Positions 1-12,890 of a DNA stretch of 64,000 nucleotides are shown in pieces. Under the pieces are notes generated by a model. That model was not told where the DNA came from, ran no database searches, and saw only the letters and a program-made list of their open reading frames with translations. The stretch spans positions 8,451,555 to 8,515,554 of the forward strand of contig CAIIXF020000002.1 of NCBI GenBank assembly GCA_903813345.2, in the 5' to 3' direction. Source of the DNA: Owenia fusiformis (lineage: Eukaryota; Annelida; Polychaeta; Sabellida; Oweniidae). A program made the position numbers and the translations under genes. Each line of letters opens with the position of its first letter. The first letter of the stretch is position 1.

Positions 1-1865
1 GCCCTTATAATGACCAACATATAAGGGAGAAGATCCGCTATGGATCAGGATATCCGGCCTCTCTCTACAATGAAGACAGGGAATAACACACCAATGTCAT
101 TACCCTAGGATCTACCAAATATACACTACCTGTGACATGAGTACTGACGGTGGTTAGGAGAAGCTTAGCTACCAGACTTTGTCTCCCAGCCCCCCCCCCC
201 CCGAACGAGACCTCTCACCATTAATACAGATAGCATGACATATATGCGTATTTACTACAGGTGATGTCTCAGGACATTGTCTAAGTCACCACTCCCAAAA
301 ACTAGGCTACAATTCACAAATGGGCCGGGTTATAATAACTAAGATTGGTAAAAAGTGCTTTCATTCTACAATATGCCCATGATCAATGGATACGACTCGG
401 CAGTCCTAATTTTCATCAGTTGAGAGGATAAGATTCACATTTTGGACGACGAAAAGCTAAACCTGAACGCAGAAGAAGTGAGTAGCTCCCATGATGGCAT
501 CTCATTTCTTCTCAGCCCTGAGATATTTCAAGTGAAACAGAAAGATGCTATGAGTATCAGAATGGGATTCCCCTTAGCCATCCTATATGGCCATACAAGC
601 CTCATATGGATCTATCACTTGATATTCAAAATAGCGGACAACGGTCAGTTTGATTCCTAGTATATGGTCATGTAAGCCGAATCGAATACGAAGGCTGAAC
701 TTCGGGAGATCTCCCCCCTGACCTGAACGTAAAGTGCGATGCGCGCGCAACAAATTATGTAAACTCTTTAAGTTCGACTCAGGGGGGGGGGGAGATTTCC
801 CAAAGATGACCTATCATATTAGCACGTTCGAAAACAAATTTTATAAACAGGCCTCAATTTGACATTGAAATGGATCTCTAAATGTTTAATGTAGTTTTAT
901 GACTATTCTCTACAAGTATGGATCGAGTAACTTCAATAGTATTACCGAAGGTTTGAAATGATGATGTTGACGCCATTCCCACGATTTCAAATTTAAATTT
1001 GCGCATGCGCAGCACTGAGAGAGCACTTGCTCATGATTGTTCACGTGATCGAATCCTGCAATTTGATTGGAGATGATGCAAGAGATGATGTAATGGGGAA
1101 TCCCCGAATACGATAGAATATGAAAGAATTATGGGGGCTACTCACTCCTCCTGAGTTCGACTTGTTTTATAATCCCATCGACGTGTAGATTCAATGTAAT
1201 TTCAATTGGGTTAGTTGGGTTTTAGTCTTGCGATGAACCTGTAACACGAGGGATTGTGAGTAAGGTTGAGATAACATATAACTTTCTAGTACTTATTTCA
1301 CGGTCTCAATCATTTTATACGGCCATTGAGATGCGAAACTCTAGCTAGCAAAAGTATGTTTATATATGTTCTTAATTTGAAAGTAGCATAGCTGTCGAAT
1401 AGTTGAGTATGCATCTAAATTGCTCAAAATAAATCGTTTGTGGGTAAACTAGCCCCAGGAAAATGGCATATATTTCCTGAGATGATTACCATAGCCATTT
1501 TCAAATATATGCTAGCACCCCTAGTTTACATATATTGAGCTAATCCAATTATGTGATGTTACTAAACAGAACAAATCAGAAGGTCTACCGCAGCAAACGA
1601 TATGATATGTTAGATGACCTTGTTAAATACGTTATTGCTCTTGATGTGAGATGTTGAGGACGGTGTTAATGCAATACCTGTACGTCATGATCTATAAATT
1701 AAATTCGTTAACTTAATATCAAAACTGCTTATATACGCCATGTTTTGAAAATGTTCGAAACTTTACTACGATATGATAGAAGCGCGTGATTAATATTGTA
1801 TTGCCCTTGTGATATGTTGAGGTCGGTGTTAATGCAATTCGTTCATGGTATATCAATCAGAATAA
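1..1865. other. Non-coding stretch, no gene recognised
   Basis: I see no coding region with a recognisable motif here. The only longer open frame (442-660) lacks an ATG at its first codon and resembles no family I know. The stretch holds a run of C at about 190-203. A small foldback has arms at about 704-722 and 779-801, where a CCCC-rich arm faces a G-run with about 55 bases between; it looks like a short MITE. Confidence 0.5.
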
Positions 1866-2283
1866 GAATGGAGAGCTTTAAATAAAGGTTAATGTCATCG
1901 AGCGTCCGGAATGGAGCTTCCTGAATACAAGCGTCGGGTTAAATAGCGTCCAGAATAGAGCGTCCCGATTGCAGAAAGCGACCGCTTAAATAGCGTCCAG
2001 AATAGAGCGTCCAGAATGGAGCGTCTGGAATAGAGCGTCTGGAATCGATAGCGTCCGGTTTAATAGTGAGCGTCCAGAATGGAGCGTCCGGAATAGAGCG
2101 TCTGGAATCGATAGCGTCCGGTTTAATAGTGGGCGTCTAGAATGGAGCGTCCTGAATAGATAACGTTCGGTTTCAGAGCGTCCAGAATAGATAGCGTCGG
2201 GAATAGGTAAATAGCGTCTGGAATAGAACATTAGCGTCAGGAATGGAGAGCGTTCGCTTTTAGAGCGTCTGGAATAAAGAGCA
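1866..2283. repeat. Minisatellite built on a GAGCGTCCRGAAT-like unit
   Basis: A core of about 13 bases (GCGTCC/GCGTCT followed by RGAATAGA or GGTTTAATAG) recurs more than 20 times. A higher-order unit of about 70 bases is repeated near 2020-2150. The array abuts the broken end of the Harbinger transposase. Open frames on the minus strand here are products of the repeat. Confidence 0.85.
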
Positions 2284-2321
2284 CACGAAATCGTACATTT
2301 TCGTGCACCTAAATAGCGAAA

Positions 2322-3361
2322 TTATGTCTGTAAACTTTTGACACAGAATTTACACCATAAGAAAAAAGGCATATCAACGGTGTCGTTAGGAAATGGCTGT
2401 TGGTGTGGAAATGCGATCGAACCATCCTGCACCATCTCCAAGAATTCCGATGCATTATAGATCCTGGCATCTCCACTTGAACCATATCCTGAGATTATAC
2501 AAGAGTAAGAGGATAAAATATTGTCAGTATACATTGCAAATATAGCTATAATTGTATTAAATCTATATAATTACAAAATTAATGCAGTAACGTATGTAGA
2601 GTTTACTCACCACCCAGATCACACCACACGAACTTGTAGTCTGAGTCGACAATTCCCAGTAAGATGATGCTGTTGAAACCCTTATAATTATAATATAAGG
2701 AACCAGAGCTATTAGGCTTTCTGATGGCTATGTGTTTGCCATCAATTGCACCAACGCAATTTGGAAAGTTCCACTTCTCGAGGAAACCATCAGCCAATTG
2801 TTTCCATTCTTCAGGTGTGGAGGGGGCAGTCATGACTTCATCAACATATTCGTCACATATAGCTTGACAGACTTCTCTTACCACTACAGAGAGGGTATTC
2901 TCGGCAACCCGCCAGGAGTACTGCATGTCAGAGTACTTGGCACCAGAAACCAGGTGGCGAATAGTGGCAGCTAGTTTGAGGCCTGGACCTAAAGGCTCTC
3001 TGTACCAGCTATGTTGTTTCCATAGCCGAGGACGGACCCTCTCAAAGATTTCGTCATCCATTTCTGTTGGCATACAGAGGAACTTTTTGAATGTTCTGGG
3101 GTCCTCTCTTCTCAGCTCCACCATGAGCTGATCATAAATGCCGAATTGGCGCCGTCTCTCTGGATTCAACCATTGTCTCCTCCAGATGCCACGTCCTCTG
3201 GCTCCCCTTCTCCGCCTAAAACGGCCTCTGATGAACTCATGAATGTTAAGTTGCTGCGTTAAAACTTCTTGCTGGGCCATAGCAGCCACATACTGCAGCC
3301 TCAGTCGATCTGTGTCTTCCATGACAAAAGAATTATTTGATTTAATTTGGTATTCTCTCAA
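2322..3361 (-). pseudogene. Truncated PIF/Harbinger (HARBI1-like) transposase
   Basis: Two exons can be joined on the minus strand: 2611-3361, ending in a GTGAGT donor, and 2322-2488 after a CTCAG acceptor. The first exon has an Arg-rich N-terminal part and then the DDE_Tnp_4 start. GAIDGKHI carries the first catalytic Asp, followed by YYNYKGFNSIILLGIVD. Joining gives DLGGYGSSGDARIYNASE, the block with the second Asp. After a PFPND..MPFFL block the frame runs into unrelated residues and a stop. The usual downstream D.AFPL block and the third acidic residue are missing, and a minisatellite begins 40 bases beyond. In the family this nuclease cuts and pastes DNA at 3-bp TWA targets. This copy looks inactive. 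A domesticated HARBI1 gene with further exons is the alternative, but none was seen to the left. Confidence 0.8.
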
Positions 3362-3761
3362 TTATTCAGCTTAACGTAGATCCAATTCGAAAGTATTCGT
3401 TCCACTGCGTACAAGGTTGCAAACTGCCGCAATGGTTCGTAATGGTTCGTAATGGGATCGTCGTCAGTCGCTTGATATGCAAATTATGGGGATACGACCT
3501 TATCCCCAGCGACCTGTAACGTCACTTGATGAAGCCAATGCGAAGGTTAACCGATCGTTAACGCATTGAAACGAATTTCAACGAATGACACGAAACTTTT
3601 ATTCGCTGCAATTTTTTGAACATGTTGAAAATTTTCCGACGAAAAAGACTAATTTCAACCGAGGTAAACGCTGACAAACGCATCTATACGAACACTGCGA
3701 CGTACTGTCACGAACTCGTACTAATGAGAACGAATTTGACTAATTTCCTATTCGCCACTAT
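3362..3761. other. Short non-coding interval
   Basis: No gene recognised. It lies between the Harbinger-like transposase and the left end of the large inverted-repeat element. The open frame at 3616-3825 crosses the element boundary and has no family resemblance. Confidence 0.5.
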
Positions 3762-6700
3762 TAGTCAGAAACCCATGCCTCTCTATCGTTTCAAAAAATT
3801 TACCCAACGTATCGGTCTCTGTTAATTTATGGCATCCATACTTTTTTGAAAGGTAACATTTTGAGGTTCAATTTTCTGCCGGATGCCCTTGCAAACTCTC
3901 ATTGGTTGCTCTGTATTGTAGCATTCCGTTACCATGGTTACGCATCTATAGACATCTTACCTTGGAATCTTAAATCATTTGTAGCTTTGTCATTATTTTG
4001 TCTACAGAAATGATATTGGTATCAAATTAAACCTAAATAAATTTCCCATATAATTATAATATTCAATTATGCAAATTAGCTCATTTGCATAAATTGTGAC
4101 ATCATGAATCTATTTTTGGTTCAGAATTTTCAAGTATAGCAATGTATCTTTAAGAACTGAAGCCGTACGGTAGAATTTCTTCAATGTTATGACTTTTATT
4201 CTATGAGCAGAAGGTTTAAGCAACATAAAAGTGAAAACAGATTCAAAATTGAATCAGAACTAACAAAGTTATTAAGCTTTCTAGGCAGCTACCATGAACG
4301 TTATCACTGAACAATTAACTTTAAACATCTTACCAAAGAATTGATATGTTTGGTAGCTTTGTCATTATTTGGTCTATTAAAAGGAGATCTTGGTATCGAA
4401 TTGATCATAATTGAATAATCGGTATGGAAACGATATTCAATTATGTAAATTAGCTAATTTGCATAAATTATGATGTCATCAACCTATTTTTGGTTCAGAA
4501 CTTCCAAGTATAGCAACATATTTATTAGATCCAAGGTTGTATGCCATAGTTTCTGCATAGTTTGTCATTTATTCTATGAGTGGAAGAGGTATGAGCAACA
4601 TAAAAATGATTCAAAATTGAATTAGTATTAGCTAAGTAATTCAGCTTTTGAGGCAGCTTCTATGAATGTTACTATTTGACAATCAAAAATAAAACACTGA
4701 AATAACAAAAATGAAACAAAGCTGATTCAAGCTTATCGAGTGAAATCTATATATTTTCCATGTCATTGAATTAGTTGGTGTATAGAAATGATACAAGTAT
4801 TTATAATTTTGACTATCATTGACAGGGGTCAAAACAGTTTTTTTTGATTTTGTAACATGATTTATTGTTTGTGAGAAAGTTATGGATTAATAAGTTAGTG
4901 AATGGGTGAATGGTATTGTAAAATCTGTTATGTAATCTATACATTTTTAAACTGATTTGCTTCATAGGCGTCAATCTATTTAAAGAGATGAAACATTATG
5001 CCTGGTCAAACATCAATATTTGTTCTGCTATTCAAGCAGTGGACATCTACATGAATTTTTAAACATTATATTATATTATTATAGATTATATCATTGCTGT
5101 TTTTCATGTCATCACCAAAAGCGGTGACATATTGTTATGACGATGACTGCTGATGACGTTGCGCCATTCTTACACCTAATACCTAACTGATTTTACCATA
5201 CTATATGCTTTTTGACGAAATAAATCTTATTTGTTGAATTCTCTTGCAGAAATCGCCTCCCCTTCACTCATTTTGTCATATTACTGGCAGTGACATTAAA
5301 GATACAATTTTTATTTTCTAGGGTGTCTCAAAAATGTACCCAAAGGTATATCAACAGCAAAGATAAATCAATCAATATTTTCAGATATTTTTTGCATGGT
5401 CATTTAGGAAAAGCATGTAAGTTTTCTCTCCAATACTAAATTTTTAGTTCAGTCTTGCCTTTTTGATGCTTTTTAGCCCTTTTTTATACCATGTGTTTAA
5501 TTTAACCTCCTTACATTTTGATAAGAGCCTGCATCCTTACTGCTACATTGTTTATCATATATGATAATGTTTCTGGTGGAATGTTTTGAATTTCCTTTCA
5601 CATGTTGATCTCAAGTTGTTCTATGTCTCTAGGCTTGGGATAAGCATAAACATGGTTCTTGAAGTCATCCCAGAGAAAATGTTTGGGGTGTCAAATCTAT
5701 ATGAATAGGGAGGCCCTCACAATGTCTATATGCAGAGAAAGAAACTCCTTTCATGTGAATTTTTGTGTGGCCATTGCTGTACATGGAGGGGCTGAAACTG
5801 TCTGGAACCACAGTGTTCTCATTTGGATATAATTCAGTCTCCGTAATTCTGGCAGACCTGGTTCTCTGTGATTGTTCTGCCATCTTCAACCTTGGAACTT
5901 CTTTCTTTAGGGCTATTTGAAGGAACATGTTAAGCTAATCCCAACCCAAAAGACCTAGAACAACATAAGGCCAACAACCAAAGAAAATTTCAAAACATTC
6001 CACCTGAAACATTATCAAATGTGATGAACAATGTAGCACAAGGATACAGGCATTGAAGTAAAAAGGGTTAAATCATCAAAAAGGCAAGACTTAGTATCAG
6101 GAAGGAAACATACATGCTTCAGCAACATGACCATGCAAAAATGTCTGAAAATATTGATTAGTTTAACTGTGCCGTTTATATACTTTTAGGTACATTTTTT
6201 GAGACACCTTGTATTATTTATCATACCAACCTATCATAGTTCATAGATAGTAGATACCATTGCATTTTTATATTAAGTGTTAATGAAGCGTAGAAATGAA
6301 TAGAGAGGGCTTTAACCCGAGAGTTTCTACATCCATATGACACTGATTTAATGTCATCAGTGTGACATTGATATCCGCGTTAAAATCACTTATATGGCAT
6401 TCATTCATGTTATAACCATCTACATGTACATGTATATGTAACATTGATATGGCACCCATATGGCAGTGGTTGAATTGTTCTTATGTATCTATTTCAGTGG
6501 TGACTTTTATCGACAGGGATGCTTTTTATTCTCAATGTTTCCATGATCTTTGTCACATCTCCATGAGTCCATGTTCACCTCACCAGTGTGATTTGACTCC
6601 CAAATATGTGTGTGACATTAATCTCCTTGTAAACATCATCTATAGATGTGACTTTGATTCAGCTCCTCTCAGCACATCTTATTGTGATGACTTTTGGATA

Positions 6701-9180
6701 ACTGCCCCAACATTCAGGCCTACATGTACATCTATGACTTTTTGATATAATCTGTTATATTGATCAGATCTTCAGAAACCCTTGTCTGAAAATAATTTAA
6801 ATCCTTACAATGAAATAATATCTTGTACTGGTCTTCGTTCAGAATTCCAATCTATGCTCCCTAAACTACATACTGTATGCTATTTTCATTCCATATTAAA
6901 GCTTCTAAGCTATAAAAAGTGTATATTAAAATAGTTTATTCAACCTCTGTCAATCATACTACGTGATTAACTCCTTTATTTTGCGCTAAAATCTCCTGTT
7001 GTTACTGTTCTCAGTTTTGAATGGTATCCATACTCTTTGGGATATACCTGAAATCCATCCATTTGAGACTCATATTTTTTCATAGATTTTTACATATTTC
7101 ATATTTTGGAAACCCTTTAAAACAAGTTCAGATTATAAGTCCTATACCACACATACTTCCATAAGATTTAGATGTAGGAAACCTATATGTAGATGTAGGA
7201 AGGGTTAGTTAAAGTCCTTCAAAAATCACTTCTTTCAAAAATATTTTAAAGGGCATTTTTCTTTGTGGCTATTTCTATCAATACACTTTAATTTCAGGAT
7301 TACTAGTACTACTACTGAGCTCTTTGTATGGATTTTGTCATCATTTTTCATTGCATATCAAAGAGGTAATACTATGTAAAATTAAACTTTTCATTTTGCT
7401 TCCCGAAGTACCTACTTTCTGCTTATAGTCCATTTTCAGAAAAGCTATAACATAAACCATTCTAAGGTTGAATCACCAAGGATTTTGAAGGTTAAAAAAT
7501 TCCTTTAAGTAGTTGGCACATTAGCTGTGTGGGCTCACCATTTGCCACTGGATGACTTATTTAGGGCATTGTTTTTTATAATTAATTTACTTTTTATTTG
7601 ATGTGATTGGGATATCTTTCTGTAAAACTATTTGTTTTGCCCACCCTGTATTCATGATGTACCCTGCCCTCTGTGGGAAAGTATTTACATGGTGGCGAAT
7701 GATGAGCTACAAGGCCTAAGTGTGACAGCTCCATCAAAGGAATGCATCCTGGAGGGTGTGATGTGACTCCCTCAATAATTGACACATTGGGACATGAGAT
7801 GGAAATGTTAATATCTAAGTTCTAAAGTTGACACTCTATCTGTATTTTGAATATAAAATGGTAATTAAGATTTATTTAGCTTATGTCCAAATATCAACAA
7901 AATTTTTGTTTTCAGCTTTATCGCGTGTTAGAAATCTAATGAAACCAGGAATACTCCTCCATATAAATTTTGTAAATATTGATATGTATATTTGTCAACA
8001 TATGTCAAAAAAGCATAATTAAAGGATCATATGGATCATTGACAGTATATGGTGAATTATAAAATTGGATTTTGAAATACAGGATCAAGATCACACGATT
8101 TTGACCCCTGTGAATGATAGTCAAAATACATATAACATATCCACATACTTACATGTTCAGTTCAATGGAAAAATATGAACAAGTCATGTACATTTTTACT
8201 CAATAAGATTGAAACAACTATGTTTGTTTCTTTTTTTCGTTATTGTAATATTTTTTATAATTGTAAAACAATGACGTTCACAGTAGCTGCCCAAAAAGCT
8301 GAATAACTTTGCTAATTCTGATCCAATTCTGAATCTGTTGTCTCTTGAATGTTGCCTATATCTTCCACTCATCAAATAAAGGTCAAAACTATGCACACAT
8401 TCTGTCATACAGCCTAAGTTCTAATATATATGTTGCTAAACTGGGATATTCTGAACAAAAATTGATTGATGACATCACAATTTATGCAAATTAGCTAATT
8501 TGCATAATTGAATATTGTAATCATACAGGAAATAAGGTTTAATTTGATACCAATATCATTTCTATAGACCAAATAATGACAAAGCTACAAACATTTTAAA
8601 CATCCATGGTAAGATGTCTGAATATAATTGTCAAATAATGACATTCACAGTAGCTGCCTCGAAAGTTTAATAGCTTTGGTAATACTGATCCAATTTTGAA
8701 TCTGTTTTCACTTTTATGTTGCTTATACCTTCTTCTTATAGTCTAAAGGACCAAACTTTGCAGAAATTCTGACATACGGCCTCAGTTCTAATAGATACGT
8801 TGCTATACTTGAAAATTCTGAATCAAAAATTGATTGATGACGTCACAATTTATGCAAATGAGCTAATTTGCATAATTGAATATCATTATCTTATGGGAAA
8901 TTTAAGTAGGTTTAATTTGATACCAATATCATCTCTATAGACCAAATAATGACAAAGTTACAAATGATTTAAGATTCCAAGGTAAGATGTCAATAGAAGC
9001 GTAACCATGGTAACGGAATGCTACAATACAGAGCAACCAATGAGAGTTTGCGAGGGCATCCGGCAAAAAATTGAGCCTCAAAGTGTTACCTTTCAAAAAA
9101 GTATAGATGCCATAAATTAACAGAGACCGATACGTTGGGTAAATTTTTTGAAACGATAGAGAGGCATGGGTTTCTGACTA
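3762..9180. mobile_element. 5.4-kb foldback DNA transposon with inverted arms of about 1.1 kb
   Basis: The left end reads TAGTCAGAAACCCATGCC and the right end is its reverse complement. Similarity between the arms continues inward to about 4850 on the left and 8085 on the right, where ATTGACAGGGGTCAAAA and TTTTGACCCCTGTGAATG face each other. Both flanks carry TAT, a possible 3-bp target duplication. Each arm itself holds two tandem copies of a sub-repeat of about 340 bases, with recurring GCAAATTAGCTMATTTGCATAA and TTGGTATCAAATT blocks. The interior (4850-8085) has no transposase of its own that I can recognise, but it carries a nested mariner remnant. It therefore appears non-autonomous. A 3-bp TSD would fit PIF/Harbinger, but I cannot assign a superfamily. 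Confidence 0.8.
5321..6210 (-). mobile_element. Decayed mariner/Tc1-like element nested in the foldback transposon
   Basis: Ends are GGGTGTCTCAAAAATGTACC on the left and, in reverse complement, AGGTGTCTCAAAAAATGTACC on the right. On the minus strand the body shows transposase traces in shifting frames. One frame (5665-5928) ends in a GLPIHIDLTPQTFSLG block resembling the mariner PDLTP.DFFLWG region. A neighbouring frame continues with DDFKNHVYAYPKPRDIEQL. Frameshifts and the short length (890 bases against about 1.3 kb) show that it is dead. Confidence 0.75.
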
Positions 9181-9887
9181 TATACGCAAGTTGACGTAAA
9201 GGGGTTTTCGTTCATATGTGAGGGGGGCTTTAAATCAAGTTTAATGATTAAAAATAGGACCATTGGTACTGGGCTTACATGGGAAGGTTTCAATATTGTT
9301 TTTATTATTTACCATTAGGAGCTAAAATCATTATTTTTTGCTTATCAAAGGCTGATATAGTTATTTTGTTCCGGCACCTGGTAAGCTAAAATTGAAAACA
9401 TAATACCATTTTCCAAAATGAAGTTGGAGCAGAGGAATTCCACAAGAACACTAATAAGTAAATGTATGTATGTTGTGTATTTTTTACAATAAACGTAGTG
9501 GCCATTTTGAATCTTTGCAAAATATTTTGTGAAAACCATTTATTCTACCTAGGGGTGTTCAAGTTAGAGGAGGGGCGGGGCTTAAAAAGCAACCGCTCCA
9601 ATGATCACTCACTGTTTCTGGGTCTCGTTATTTGAAAATCTGAGCTATAAAGTACCATATTTGAATCTATTCTCAAATAACGAGACTCACAGAGACAGTT
9701 TGTGATACATTTTCCTTTAAAGTGGGAGGGTTGTTCCCTGTCTCAATGTTAAAATTATTTTATCACCTCTAGCAGTGCCTTTCCTGGAGGTAATACATTG
9801 GTCTAAGATATGCACCTGTTTAAATCCTTAGAGAATAGCCAAAATCCAACACATGACTGTCCGAAATATGTTGCGATACTTTCCATA
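9181..9887. other. Non-coding stretch with a hairpin at about 9606-9702
   Basis: No gene recognised. ACTGTTTCTGGGTCTCGTTATTTGA and its near reverse complement (TCAAATAACGAGACTCACAGAGACAGT) face each other over about 40 bases, forming a foldback of about 95 bases, probably a small MITE. Confidence 0.55.
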
Positions 9888-10166
9888 GGCGTAGCCAGGA
9901 GGGGGTGCGATGGTGCGATCGCCCCCCCCCCGCCATAACCAATAAAAAATATAATCATAAGATAGGGGAAGAAAAAAGCTTCAAAATGCTTTTATTTGAA
10001 GCTTCAAGCTCAATTTTGAACGAAGTTGCATCAATTTTTTGTAAAATTCAAAACAAATTTGAATCTTTTTTTTTGCAACGATCACACCACCCCTGACTGA
10101 AAACCGAAATCTTTTTGGCGATCGCACCCCCCCCCCCCCCTGACTGAAAGCTGGCTACGCCCCTGC
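9888..10166. mobile_element. hAT-type MITE with CAGGGGCGTAGCC-like ends
   Basis: The left end is CATAGGCGTAGCCAGGAGGGGGTGCGATGGTGCGATCGCCCC. The right end, reversed, is CAGGGGCGTAGCCAGC followed by GGGGGGTGCGATCGCC. Such GGGGCGTAGCC termini are typical of non-autonomous hAT elements in animals. No open transposase frame is present. A target duplication is not clear because the left end is mutated. Confidence 0.6.
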
Positions 10167-10781
10167 TTTCCCTCCTCCTTTGTGGGTATCATTATGATTC
10201 TGATACCATAGTTTGCAGTAACATGCAAACAAACTCAGAGATATTCATTAAGTAGTTTTTGAAAAAAAAAAGTTTGCCTCTCACATTCGTGAAGAGAACC
10301 TGATTCACGAATATTTGGCGATTAACTGTATTTTATCTTTGAAAATTCATAAGATAGTCAAGCAGTCATAGTGGCTTGATTTTCATGAATTGAAGATCAT
10401 TGGAGAGAGGAACCCCTAAATGATTATCTATCAAACAGAGCAAAATGACCACTGTATCTTTTACAGTATGAGAAACAAGGTAACTATATCAATATTTCAC
10501 GAGTTCACTTTTATTGGCATCAACTTCCGACTATCATAACATTGCCCGTCTGCCCCTATCACCTTAATCTTAAAGCCAAAAAGTTTCATTTTCAAAAATT
10601 TCCAGGGGGTTGAAATTTGACAATTTTGGCCCAGATATGGCTAAAATCACTGGAGAAGTGCTCAAAATGGTGAAAAACTGCATGATTTTGAAAGAATTTT
10701 TGGCCAGGGGGGGGGAGGGGTTCGCCCAAGCCTGCGAACCCTCCACCCACCCCTGGCTATGGGCCTGTTGGGTTAACTTCG
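10167..10781. other. Non-coding stretch; MITE-like fragment at about 10573-10790
   Basis: No gene. The segment ending in CCACCCCTGGCTATGGGCCTG resembles the terminus of another hAT-like repeat. A G-run at about 10707-10716 and complementary open frames on both strands are by-products of this fragment. Confidence 0.4.
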
Positions 10782-11620
10782 TTAAAGGCCCCATGTAAAA
10801 TTTAAACCACTTTGGCTTATATTGTAGTCTTACCCAATGTTATCAAAGTGTGATATGTGAAACTTTTTTTTTTAATTTCAAAAAGTGGTTTTTGATAGAC
10901 TTTTTGTTCCAAAATTTGTGAAATTATTTAAAACCAACTTTTAGAGGTCACTCATATCTTCTAATTAGCCACAATTCATACCAATGCATAGCATACATCC
11001 TCCCATGTTTTTTGCCGAAAAAATTAAGAAAATCGGTTGATAAACAAGCGAGAAATGAACTTATCAGTGCATGAAAATGGTTCTGAGAAAATGCATTTCA
11101 AAATTTTAGTTCTCATAGAAACCAATGGTACAATGATATCTAAAACATAATTTATTCTTCCTTTTAACCTGTTAGACAATCAACATTGGTTTCTTATGAA
11201 AGTCTAGCATATTTAGAAAAGATTGACATCGAAAAAAAAAATTCAATTTTTTTCAAAACGTTTTTGTTACCTTAGTGACATCACTAATGTTTCAAAATAT
11301 TTTTGATAAACTAAAACATTGAAGTGGCCCATTAAATATGACATTTTATTATTGAAATAGTGTGTCTTTTGTTCAATCTTTGCATTGGTGTTGAAAATAT
11401 AATCTTTTTTGAAATGCATTAAGAAATATTTGATGATTAAGAAATTTCAACTTTTTTTGAAAAATGGCGGGAAATTTGAATATTTGAGAAATGAAATGCT
11501 CACAACTTTTTTTTCAAAAAAAATTTTTTGTTCAAAAATCTCTAAAATCACTTTTTAAGTCCTGACAAATAGTAAATGAATGATAAAAAAATATTTTCAA
11601 ACTTTAGACGGGGACTTTAA
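10782..11620. mobile_element. MITE with TTAAAGGCCCC-type terminal repeats
   Basis: The left end TTAAAGGCCCCATGTAAAA and the right end, reversed, TTAAAGTCCCCGTCTAAAG form short inverted repeats. The interior is AT-rich and non-coding with long A and T runs. A further TTAAAGTCCCC end lies alone at about 12418. Confidence 0.5.
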
Positions 11621-12509
11621 TATACACTTGCAATGAGAGACTCTCCAAATTGCCCTTTCTTGTCTGACAAGAATAAATAATTGCATCATTGACCTCTTTT
11701 TAAGAGGCAAATTCCGAGTTTAAGATTCTCGAACAAGATACAAGGGGTTGTGTCAAAGGTGTCAAGGATTTTATTAGAGTCATGAGTTATTATGAATTCC
11801 GATTGGATTCTTCACATGCTGCCCGTAATGTAATAACCAGATTTATTTCTACACCGTTGCTCATATATCTAGAATTGTTTGGTTGTGTCAAGGATTTATG
11901 AAGAGTGATGGAATTATGAATTCCGATAATTCCGAATTCCTATAATAGAGAGTTTAAGCTTGCGATATTTTTCACAACGTAACCGTGAACGCAAAGCCGC
12001 CAATGTATATATCGCGCATACAAAACAAGTGCTACTTAGTCTACTTTAGGTCCCCGATCAGCTTCAGAGCTGTGTTCAGAACGAGAGATTTGCAATTTCA
12101 CGTTGGTGTCAATGGGAATCATTATACCCATGTCTGTTGAATACTATGCCGGCAATTTTGATTTCGATGCACAGTATAATGCTTTCTGAAAAAAAGATGT
12201 ATGTCATACATGTTTTAGCTCCAAATATCTTACGAAATGAGCTTGTTTAAAATATGTTTCATAGAAAACTAGCTATATAACTATCAATGGCATATTAAAC
12301 GATGATGTGTAGTCTATGTAAACACTGTAACTGAACGATTATTTATGTGAGAAAACTACATGCATTTGTTGGCAACTTTTGCGTACAGGTTGACGTTTCG
12401 ATTTTATACGTATTGCTTAAAGTCCCCATTGTTTATTTATAGAGTAAAGATATAATTACATTTTGTGTTATATTGACTTGGTTGGTTTTATTCATTAAAG
12501 TGGCAAAGA
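11621..12509. other. Non-coding stretch upstream of nucleotidase copy 1 exon 2
   Basis: I looked here, and in all of 1-12,955, for the missing first exon of the nucleotidase (signal peptide followed by LHTND.HAH) and did not find it. Nothing else is recognisable apart from a repeated GAATTCCGAT motif at about 11796 and 11912. Confidence 0.45.
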
Positions 12510-12890
12510 TTACTCCATCAATGACATTGTTTACTCCATAAATGGGATTGTTTACTCCACATATGACATTGTTTACTCCATATATGACATTGTTTTCTCC
12601 ATATATGGCATTGTTTACTCCACATATGGCATTGTTTACTTTACACATGGCATAATTCACTCCACATATGACATTGTTTACTCCACACATGGCATAATTC
12701 ACTCCACATATGACATTGTTTACTCCACACATGACATTGTTTACTCCACATATGGCATTGCTCACTCCACATATGACATTGTTTACTCCATGTATGGCAT
12801 TGTTTACTCCACATATGGCATTGTTTACTTAACACTTGGCATAATTCACTCCACATATGGCATTGTTTACTCCACATATGACACAGCTCT
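12510..12890. repeat. 21-bp minisatellite (TGACATTGTTTACTCCACATA unit)
   Basis: About 18 copies of a 21-base unit varying at a few positions. Because 21 is a multiple of 3, several strands and frames stay open (for example a seven-residue VNNVICG repeat on the minus strand); these are artefacts. The array ends 66 bases before exon 2 of nucleotidase copy 1. Confidence 0.9.

Noticed and set aside
442-660. 72-codon open frame on the plus strand
   Set aside because: It begins at a non-ATG codon, shows no domain or splice context and is no longer than chance frames elsewhere in the window.
6449-6745. 98-codon frame rich in Cys, Asp and Thr
   Set aside because: It lies inside the foldback transposon in a region of degenerate TGTGACATTGAT-type repeats. 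The Cys/Asp pattern follows from the repeat and no family motif is visible.
12433-12877. Minus-strand frames encoding VNNVICG and WSKQCHM repeats
   Set aside because: They are translations of a 21-bp minisatellite, open because the unit length is a multiple of three.
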